This document shows positions 16,752 through 22,430 of a DNA stretch of 64,000 nt, piece after piece. The notes under the pieces were generated by a model. That model made no database searches. It was not told where the DNA came from and worked only from the letters and a program-made list of their open reading frames with translations. Every line of letters begins with the position of its first letter. The first letter of the stretch is position 1. Origin of the DNA: JADFNB01 sp036397455 (GTDB taxonomy: Bacteria; Gemmatimonadota; Gemmatimonadetes; Gemmatimonadales; GWC2-71-9); the NCBI GenBank assembly GCA_036397455.1, contig DASWIX010000012.1, positions 1 through 64,000 of the forward strand, read 5' to 3'. The position numbers and the translations under genes were made by a program.

Positions 16752-18055
16752 TGTTCGAAGGCGATCAGGGCGTAGCGGCGTTCGGGCAGGCGGGACCATG
16801 GTTGTACCTCGATGACGCGATAGAGCGATTGACGACGGAGTCGGGTCTGGATCTCGAGCGCGGCGGCACGGAGCGCGCGGCGGCGACCCGCGCGGGCGGC
16901 GGCCACGGCGTCACGGGCGAACAGTTGCAGTTCGTCGGTTCCGCGAACGAACGAGGTGAACTCGACCGCGAGATGCTCGATCGCGCCGGTGGGGGGTGTT
17001 TGATCGAGCCGCGCGTGGAGCGGCGCGGCGATGCGATCGCGTAGGGCCGACGGGTCCTTGAGGATGGCTTCGATCATCCAGGAGCCCTCCTGCTCGAGCG
17101 CGGCGCGCACGCGCACCGTCTGCACCCGCCAACCGGTGCGGCGTGGATCGCGCAAGGCGTGTTCGATCAGGACAGCGATGGTGTGGGTCAGCAGGCCGCG
17201 ATCGGCGACGGGAGCGGGGAAATCGAGCGAGGCCGAAATGGGTTGCGGCCGGACGCGTCCGGTGACGGGTTCGTCGACCGTGCCCGCCGCGAGCCGCCAC
17301 GCCGCGCGTCCCTCACGACCGAATTGCGCGACGACCGCGGCCTCCGGGAGCGCGACGAGATCGGCGAGCGTGTGCAGGCCGAGTTGGGTGAGCCGGCGGT
17401 GATTATCGGGATGGAGCGGCAACACGGCGATGGGTTGCGACTGGAGGAACGCGCTCCGGTCCGCAGGGGGCACGATGACGGGCCTTCCCGGCTTGGCGCG
17501 GGCGGCGGCGACCCAGGCAACGAATTTGCCTTTACCCCATCCCAGGCGGCCGGCCGGCCTACCGGGGCCGTCCGCCACCGCCTGGATTGCCGCCAATTGT
17601 TCCGCCGGTCCCCCAATCAATCCCTCGAGTCCATCGACGCCGATGAACACGCGACCCAATTCCGCGGGCTCGATCACTGGGCTGATGTTCTCGAGTTCCG
17701 TGAGGAGGTGGGCGAACTGCTCGTCGTAATGCACGGGATCGGGCTCGAGCAAGGTGAGCGATGGACAGAGCCCGATGGCTTGGCTCACCGTCATGCCGCT
17801 CCTCACGCCTTCGCGACGAGCCTGTGGCGCGGCCAGCCAGATACGCCGGCTGTCTTCCGGGGTGAGCAATGCGGTGGGGCGATCGGCGAGTTCGGGCCGA
17901 CGCCGTTCCTCGCAGTGGAGGGCGTACAAGGGAATCCACAGGCACGCGGCATTGGCGGACGGCCGTGGGGGCACACAGCCGTGCGCCCCCACATGGCCGT
18001 GCGCCCGCAGGTCGTGCTCGCTATCTTCCGAATGAATCCCGAAACTTGCCGTCAT
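16748..18055 (-). CDS. imuB: ImuB, Y-family polymerase-like mutasome protein
   Basis: ImuB bridges DnaE2 and the sliding clamp in damage-induced mutagenesis. The Y-family fold is readable: ACLWIPLYALHCEERRRPEL, SRRIWLAAPQARREGVRSGM, RVFIGVDGLEGL and a helix-hairpin-helix region around LGLHTLADLVALP. The catalytic acidic pair of true Y-family polymerases is replaced (LWIPLYAL in place of DxDxFYA), as usual in ImuB. I use the ATG at 18055, giving 435 residues. Residues about 15-34 are encoded by a REP-like palindrome, so the native start may be a GTG further in. An imuA gene is not present in the window. Confidence 0.9.
   Translation of the reverse strand: MTASFGIHSEDSEHDLRAHGHVGAHGCVPPRPSANAACLWIPLYALHCEERRRPELADRPTALLTPEDSRRIWLAAPQARREGVRSGMTVSQAIGLCPSLTLLEPDPVHYDEQFAHLLTELENISPVIEPAELGRVFIGVDGLEGLIGGPAEQLAAIQAVADGPGRPAGRLGWGKGKFVAWVAAARAKPGRPVIVPPADRSAFLQSQPIAVLPLHPDNHRRLTQLGLHTLADLVALPEAAVVAQFGREGRAAWRLAAGTVDEPVTGRVRPQPISASLDFPAPVADRGLLTHTIAVLIEHALRDPRRTGWRVQTVRVRAALEQEGSWMIEAILKDPSALRDRIAAPLHARLDQTPPTGAIEHLAVEFTSFVRGTDELQLFARDAVAAARAGRRRALRAAALEIQTRLRRQSLYRVIEVQPWSRLPERRYALIAFEH
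17965..18010. repeat. REP-like palindrome inside the imuB 5' end
   Basis: Imperfect palindromic unit with GTGGGGGC and GCCCCCAC arms followed by a further half unit (GGCCGTGCGCCC). It matches the units after the DUF72 gene and inside the transposase at 19107-19925. It is read in frame as part of the ImuB N-terminus. Confidence 0.8.
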
Positions 18056-18061
18056 AGGGAC

Positions 18062-18087
18062 ACCGAATATATCCCGAATATCGGTAC
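18062..18087. promoter_or_regulatory. Promoter/operator motif shared with the zinc-ribbon gene
   Basis: On the minus strand it reads TTCGGGATATATTCGGT: two TTCG blocks with an 11-bp period, the second fused to a -10 box (TATATT, 18066-18071) ten bases before the imuB ATG. The outer ACCGA and TCGGT also form an inverted repeat. It also overlaps the likely -35 region of the divergent DUF72 gene. A near-identical copy lies at 22391-22411. A TTCG-N7-TTCG direct repeat recalls the GTTC-N7-GTTC LexA boxes of Alphaproteobacteria. Confidence 0.6.
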
Positions 18088-18125
18088 ATGGCAAGGACAT
18101 GGTAAAATGAGTGTAAGTACATGAT

Positions 18126-18989
18126 ATGATTAGGTTTGGAGTGGCTGGTTGGGACTACAAGGATTGGTGGGGGCCGGTTTATCCAATCCCGAAGTCGAAG
18201 GGGTTCGATCCGCTGTCCTATTTGGCTCGCTTCTACGACACGATCGAGATCAACTCCACCTTCTACCGTCCGCCGTCCGCACGGTCGGCCGAATCGTGGG
18301 CCAGGCGCGTGGGGCACAATCCGCGGTTCTCGTTCACCGCCAAGTTGTGGCGCCGGTTCACCCACGATCGCGGCGAAGCGTGGAGCCAAACCGACGTTGA
18401 CACGGTGCGGGACGGCTTCGCTCCACTGCACGAGGCGGGGAAACTCGGTTGCCTGCTGATGCAGTTTCCCTGGTCGTACAAACGCGATGTTCGGTCCCGC
18501 GAGTGGCTCGATGATCTCACGCGGGCGTTCCGCGACTTTCCACTCGCACTCGAGGTCCGGCACGCGTCGTGGAACGCCCCGGAGTTCTATGCGGCGCTTG
18601 CCGAACGCGGCGTGGGCGCGGTGAACATCGATCAACCGGTGTTCGCCAAATCGATCACCCCCGATGCGAAGGTCACCTCGGGTGTCGGCTACGTCCGGTT
18701 ACATGGACGCAACTACGAGAACTGGTTTCGCGACGACGCCGAGTCGCACGAGCGGTACGACTACCTGTATACGAAGGATGAATTGCGGGGCTGGCTCGAT
18801 CGGATTCACGAGGTGGCGAGGCACGCGCAGGAGACCTACGTGATCACCAACAACCATTATGTGGGTCAGGCGCCGGCCAACGCGTCGATGTTGAGGAAGA
18901 TGTACGGGGAGGATGCGGAGGTCCCACCGGAGCTGATGGTCGCGTTCGCGGATACGTTGGGATCGGTCGGGATCGGTGGTGCCATGTAG
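18126..18989 (+). CDS. DUF72 family protein, copy 1
   Basis: A 287-residue DUF72 (YecE-like) TIM-barrel protein. Family blocks are visible: GVAGWDYKDWWGPVYP, TIEINSTFYRPPS, LEVRHASWN and a final YVITNNHYVGQAPANA. The biochemical function of DUF72 is not established. It is divergent from imuB across a 70-bp intergenic region holding the shared operator, so damage regulation is possible. A candidate -10 TAAAAT lies at 18103-18108. The stop codon is the TAG of a REP-like repeat (GTAGGGGC), so the C-terminus was probably set by insertion of that repeat. Confidence 0.85.
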   Translation: MIRFGVAGWDYKDWWGPVYPIPKSKGFDPLSYLARFYDTIEINSTFYRPPSARSAESWARRVGHNPRFSFTAKLWRRFTHDRGEAWSQTDVDTVRDGFAPLHEAGKLGCLLMQFPWSYKRDVRSREWLDDLTRAFRDFPLALEVRHASWNAPEFYAALAERGVGAVNIDQPVFAKSITPDAKVTSGVGYVRLHGRNYENWFRDDAESHERYDYLYTKDELRGWLDRIHEVARHAQETYVITNNHYVGQAPANASMLRKMYGEDAEVPPELMVAFADTLGSVGIGGAM

Positions 18990-19043
18990 GGGCGCACGAC
19001 GTGCGCCCCCACACGGCCGTGCGCCCCTACATGGCCGTGCGCC
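18986..19043. repeat. REP-like palindrome cluster after the DUF72 gene
   Basis: Consecutive palindromic half units: GTAGGGGCGCAC, GTGCGCCCCCAC, then GGCCGTGCGCCCCTACAT and GGCCGTGCGCC. They belong to the same family as the units at 17965-18010 and 19528-19555. The unit begins exactly at the DUF72 stop codon and ends 63 bp before the transposase start. Confidence 0.85.
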
Positions 19044-19106
19044 AAATCGAACCTGTCGGCATGCAATCGATCACGACCAATACGGTGGGCCACCTACCGT
19101 TCATCG

Positions 19107-19925
19107 ATGCGGAACGACCGTACCCGGCATCACCGCCGATCGATACGCCTGCGTGGATACGACTACACGGCGCCCGGGGCGTATTTCATCACGATCTGCA
19201 CGCGCAACCGCGATCGGCTGTTCGGGGACGTCGTTTCCGGCCGGATGCGGTTGAATCGGTACGGCCAGATCGTGTCGGATGAATGGTTCCGGTCTGCGGG
19301 AATACGTCCGGAAATCACGTTGGACGAATTCGTGGTGATGCCCGACCATGTCCACGGGATTGTCATCATCCATCCCTGGGGCCTGCGGTCCGATGCCCCG
19401 CCGATGACGGTTCCGGGTGCCCCGATACGACCCGCCGCCCCGCCGATGCCGGTTCCGGGTGCCATCGTACGGTCCGACACCCATCCCGGGGGCCCGGGGG
19501 ATTGCCGTCGGGGCGCCCCGCCGTGTGGTAGGGGCGCACGGCCGTGCGCCCCTACCCGGCCCGCCGCCCCGCCGCCGCCGCCGGTTTCGGGTGCCCCGAT
19601 ACGGCCCGCCGCCCCGCCGATGCCGGTTTCGGGTGCCCCCATACGGCCGGACGCCCGCACGATGGCGGTTCCGGGCGTCCCCACCCCGCCCGTACGCCCA
19701 CCCCAATCATTGGGGTCGTTCGTGGCCGGATTCAAATCATCGGTCACAACCCGCGTCAACACGATGCGCGGGACCCGGGGCCGCCCGGTGTGGCAACGCG
19801 GGTATTGGGATCGGGTGATCCGTGACCAATCGGAATGGGACCGCATCCGCTGGTATATCAACGCCAACCCGTGCCGGTGGCGGGCGATGCGGGTTCCCTA
19901 CCGTGCCGCCACCCCAACCGCATAA
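19107..19925 (+). CDS. REP-associated tyrosine transposase (RAYT, Y1 family) with internal repeat insert
   Basis: A 272-residue single-strand transposase of the IS200-like Y1 group. Visible: DYTAPGAYFITICTRNRDRL, the HUH pair His81-x-His83 in MPDHVHGIVII, SLGSFVAGFKSSVTTRVN, and WQRGYWDRVIRD with the likely catalytic Tyr233, then IRWYINANPCRW. The family cuts and moves REP palindromes. Residues about 97-198 are a proline-rich insert built of 13-residue repeats and of a translated 28-bp REP palindrome (RGARPCAPT). Both conserved halves stay in frame around it, so the protein may still be active. Its last 28 bp overlap the convergent CAP-protein gene. Confidence 0.88.
   Translation: MRNDRTRHHRRSIRLRGYDYTAPGAYFITICTRNRDRLFGDVVSGRMRLNRYGQIVSDEWFRSAGIRPEITLDEFVVMPDHVHGIVIIHPWGLRSDAPPMTVPGAPIRPAAPPMPVPGAIVRSDTHPGGPGDCRRGAPPCGRGARPCAPTRPAAPPPPPVSGAPIRPAAPPMPVSGAPIRPDARTMAVPGVPTPPVRPPQSLGSFVAGFKSSVTTRVNTMRGTRGRPVWQRGYWDRVIRDQSEWDRIRWYINANPCRWRAMRVPYRAATPTA
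19401..19699. repeat. 39-bp (13-residue) repeats within the transposase gene
   Basis: Five imperfect units of about 39 bp with the core GGTTTCGGGTGCCCCGATAC encode a pattern close to PMPVSGAPIRPAA. The units differ by a few bases each and keep the frame. Between units two and three sits the REP palindrome, so the array and the palindrome have grown together inside one gene. Confidence 0.75.
19528..19555. repeat. Perfect 28-bp REP palindrome inside the transposase gene
   Basis: Each 14-base arm reads GTAGGGGCGCACGG on its own strand, with no loop. It is the cleanest copy of the repeat found near imuB and DUF72 and is translated in frame as part of the transposase. Confidence 0.9.
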
Positions 19926-20509
19926 TCGACCACGCACATCACCCGATACGTCTTGTGGGGACCGCACCCCACCCCCGCATATCGGGACGACGCATTGAAA
20001 ACGTTGGTCCTGTGCCCCCGACTCGCAACGCCATCGTCCACGATGAGACTGATCACGACGTGCCGTGCCGTGGCCGATCCGTAGTCGATGTTCTCGCTGA
20101 TGGCGCCCTGCCACCGTACGTATCGCGCGATGCGGTCGGCCATCGTGCTGCCGTCCCGGCCGGTATGGCCCAGTCCACCAATCGGACCCTGATCGCGCGC
20201 GTGGTCGCGCGCGGCCCGCGCCAAACCCGCCGCGCGCTCGAGTGGATCGAGCGGCATCGCGGTGCGCAGGTACTCGATCGCCTCGCGCACCGCGTTCGGA
20301 CCTTCGCCGGTCTGAATGCCGATCTCGCCCGGTCTCCGCAGGATCGACCCGTCGAACAACGGGAGTAGTTCCGCGAGGAAGCGCGCGTACGCGGCGGGAT
20401 CGGTTCGCGCGAGGTTCATCTCGTCGAGGATACCGGCTTCGAGCGCGGTGTATTCCTGTCCGATCGCCGGCGCTGTCCACACGAGCAAGCATGCTACGAC
20501 GAATCGCAC
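19898..20509 (-). CDS. Secreted CAP-domain (SCP/PR-1-like) protein
   Basis: A 203-residue protein. I chose the GTG at 20509: a GAGG Shine-Dalgarno lies eight bases upstream and it gives a clean signal peptide (RFVVACLLVWTAPAIGQ). A much longer open frame to 21241 exists, but it lies over the SdpI-like gene. CAP-domain signatures: LDEMNLARTDPAAYARFL, ARAARDHARDQG with GLGHTGRDG, ISENIDYG and SRYAGVGCG. The cavity histidines appear conserved. Bacterial CAP proteins are secreted; most have no proven activity. It overlaps the convergent transposase gene by 28 bp at the 3' end. Confidence 0.82.
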   Translation of the reverse strand: MRFVVACLLVWTAPAIGQEYTALEAGILDEMNLARTDPAAYARFLAELLPLFDGSILRRPGEIGIQTGEGPNAVREAIEYLRTAMPLDPLERAAGLARAARDHARDQGPIGGLGHTGRDGSTMADRIARYVRWQGAISENIDYGSATARHVVISLIVDDGVASRGHRTNVFNASSRYAGVGCGPHKTYRVMCVVDYAVGVAAR

Positions 20510-20581
20510 GATACTGGCCTCACGTCGGCAATGGATATACCAATATGCGATCTGTCGGGACGACATGCTCGGAGGAACGCG

Positions 20582-21211
20582 ATGCGCAGTCGCTGGTTGG
20601 GCGTTGTCATCACGGCGCTCGTGATCGCGGGATCGGTGTGGGCCTATCCACGTCTCCCCGCCACCGTGGCGACACACTGGAACGTTCGCGGGGAGCCAAA
20701 CGGGTTCTCGCCCCGATGGCTCGCGGTGAGTTTCATTCCCGCCGTCATGGTTTTGCTGACCGGCGTGCTGCAGATCCTGCCTCGGACCGATCGCGGCGGT
20801 GACGCCGCACGGTTTACCGAGTCCTGCTGGCTCATTGTCAACGCGATCATCCTGTTTGCGGGCATGTTGCACCTGGCGATCGTGGGCAACGGGGCAGGGG
20901 CTCCCCTGAGCGTGCCCGATCTCTTCCCGCTCGGGTTGGGTCTGGGGTTCCTCGTGGCTGGCAACGTGCTCGGGCGCGTCGCGCCCAATGGTGCGATCGG
21001 CGTGCGAACGCCGTGGACCCTGGCGAGTGAATCCGTGTGGCGCGCAACCAATCGAACCGCGGGCCGGCTGTGCGGCCTCGCCGGCATCATCCTGCTGTCG
21101 ACGGCCTTCGTCCCTCGGGTGACCACCATGGCGGTGGTGGTGCTCGCGGTCGCCTTCATCGCGGTGGTGCCGGTGGTTCAGTCGTATGTGCTGTGGCGGC
21201 GTGAACCGTAG
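20582..21211 (+). CDS. SdpI/DUF1648-family integral membrane protein
   Basis: A 209-residue membrane protein with a strong GGAGGAAC ribosome-binding site eight bases before the ATG. The DUF1648 signature LPATVATHWNVRGEPNGF at about 25-42 follows the first membrane helix. About six hydrophobic segments are visible, and the SdpI block PNGAIGVRTPWTLASESVWR near 140-160. B. subtilis SdpI gives immunity to the SdpC toxin and acts as a signal-transducing membrane protein. No SdpA/B/C genes are nearby, so its role here is unknown. It is divergent from the CAP-domain gene, with 72 bp between the starts. Confidence 0.85.
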   Translation: MRSRWLGVVITALVIAGSVWAYPRLPATVATHWNVRGEPNGFSPRWLAVSFIPAVMVLLTGVLQILPRTDRGGDAARFTESCWLIVNAIILFAGMLHLAIVGNGAGAPLSVPDLFPLGLGLGFLVAGNVLGRVAPNGAIGVRTPWTLASESVWRATNRTAGRLCGLAGIILLSTAFVPRVTTMAVVVLAVAFIAVVPVVQSYVLWRREP

Positions 21212-21228
21212 CGGCCGGCATCGTCGTC

Positions 21229-22248
21229 CTACGACGGCCACAACGCCAACTGCGCAGGTGGCCGGCGATCGTCGGGGCCAGGCGTGTTCTCGATGGGAAT
21301 CCCGATTGCCTCCGCGATGGCGGCGAACCGGGAGGAGAGCGCCTTCCGGTAGGCCGCCGGTGCGTCGGCCGCTTGAGCGTACGCCTTGCGGTATTTGGGC
21401 GCCAGCGCCGGGAAATGCGCGTCGAGCGCCGGCAGAAACGGCGCACGGACGCCCGGATACAACCGGAGCGGGCTGGGATGAGCGAACTTGGCGCCGGCGG
21501 CGTGGGCCGCGGTGAGCAGGGCGCGCAACACAGGCTTGCCGTCGGTGATGCCGGGAAGGATAGGCGCGACGATCACGCCGGCATTGACACCGGCGGCCAC
21601 AAGCTTGCTCAGCGCGCGCAATCGGGCGTGGGGCAGCGGTGTGCGCGGCTCGAATGCGCGAATGATCTCGTCATCCATGCTGATGAGCGACATGTGCAAG
21701 GTGAGATGATGGTTCTTCTGTAGCGCCAACAGCAGATCGATGTCGCGACACACCAGCGGGCTCTTGGTGATCACGCCGACCCGAAACCCGCGTTCCAAAC
21801 GCAGTCGGCCCAACGCGGCACGAGTGATGGTGAACCGGCGTTCGGCCGGTTGGTATGGATCGGTGGCCGTCCCCACCACGATCGATTGCATGGTGTCCTG
21901 ATTGCGGCGGCGAACCCGCTGCAAGTCCCTCCCGAGCGCATCCAACATGGCGTTGCGCTGCTTGACGAAGATCTCCCGTTCAAACGCCTCCCAGGCGTGC
22001 TTGCCACTCCAGTCCTCATCGTACGCCCCCTGATCGATCTGACCGGCTCGCAGTGCGCGATCGACCACGTAGCGGTGCGCGAACCGTGCGAAACAGTAGC
22101 GGCATCCGAACTCGCAGCCCACGTACGGGTTGAGCGACCAGAAGGGCATGCCGGTGGACTCGGGTGAGTTCAGGATGCTCTTGGCGCCCAGCTCGACGAA
22201 ACGCGTGCCTCGCGCGCGGCGGTCCAGAACCTGGAGCTTCACCCGCAT
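21229..22248 (-). CDS. Radical SAM protein, Rv2578c/SPL-like family
   Basis: A 339-residue radical SAM enzyme. The start ATG at 22248 gives MRVKLQVLDRRARG followed by the family block ELGAKSILNSPESTGMPFWS. The cluster motif is Cys45-x3-Cys49-x2-Cys52 in VGCEFGCRYCFARF, with the SAM-binding region VVGTATDPYQPAERR. The family is related to spore photoproduct lyase-like proteins but no substrate is proven. Its start overlaps the preceding small zinc-ribbon gene by 10 bp, so both are translated together. The shared promoter motif with imuB suggests a role in DNA damage response. Confidence 0.85.
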   Translation of the reverse strand: MRVKLQVLDRRARGTRFVELGAKSILNSPESTGMPFWSLNPYVGCEFGCRYCFARFAHRYVVDRALRAGQIDQGAYDEDWSGKHAWEAFEREIFVKQRNAMLDALGRDLQRVRRRNQDTMQSIVVGTATDPYQPAERRFTITRAALGRLRLERGFRVGVITKSPLVCRDIDLLLALQKNHHLTLHMSLISMDDEIIRAFEPRTPLPHARLRALSKLVAAGVNAGVIVAPILPGITDGKPVLRALLTAAHAAGAKFAHPSPLRLYPGVRAPFLPALDAHFPALAPKYRKAYAQAADAPAAYRKALSSRFAAIAEAIGIPIENTPGPDDRRPPAQLALWPS

Positions 22249-22388
22249 TTCCCCCACCCGCAAACCGGGCAGTGATTGCACCCGCACGCGGCGACGGTGG
22301 CCGCTCGGCATTCAGGACATAAATCGTTGTCATACAACGTCTTAAAAGGAAACAACTCTGCGGCATATGCGGGCGGCGCCGGTGGCAT
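22239..22388 (-). CDS. 49-residue zinc-ribbon protein
   Basis: A small gene: ATG at 22388, stop at 22239-22241 inside the radical SAM start. The product has a proline/alanine-rich start and then C-P-E-C, AACGCNHC and PVCGWGKCG, a treble-cysteine-pair zinc ribbon. The spacing recalls the C-terminal zinc finger of B12-dependent ribonucleotide reductases, but there is no reductase nearby. A TATATT -10 box ends six bases before the ATG. Arguments that it is real: the cysteine pattern, the 10-bp overlap with the radical SAM gene, and the operator shared with imuB. Its function is unknown; it may bind nucleic acid or serve the radical SAM enzyme. Confidence 0.7.
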   Translation of the reverse strand: MPPAPPAYAAELFPFKTLYDNDLCPECRAATVAACGCNHCPVCGWGKCG

Positions 22389-22390
22389 GA

Positions 22391-22411
22391 ACCGAATATA
22401 ACCCGAAGATC
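22391..22411. promoter_or_regulatory. Promoter/operator motif, second copy (zinc-ribbon/radical SAM operon)
   Basis: On the minus strand it reads TTCGGGTTATATTCGGT, again with an 11-bp TTCG period and the -10 TATATT (22395-22400) fused to the second block, two bases before the ATG. Over the 21 bp it matches 19 positions of the copy upstream of imuB. Confidence 0.6.
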
Positions 22412-22430
22412 CTGCCGCGCCAAGGAGGCC

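Noticed and set aside
19509..19520. Palindrome CGGGGCGCCCCG as a separate REP unit
   Set aside because: Made only of G and C in a G/C-rich repeat; likely a by-product of the 39-bp repeat background, not an independent unit.
20510..21241. N-terminal extension of the CAP-domain protein
   Set aside because: It is low-complexity His/Arg/Asp antisense of the SdpI-like gene, with no family similarity; the GTG at 20509 has a ribosome-binding site and signal peptide.
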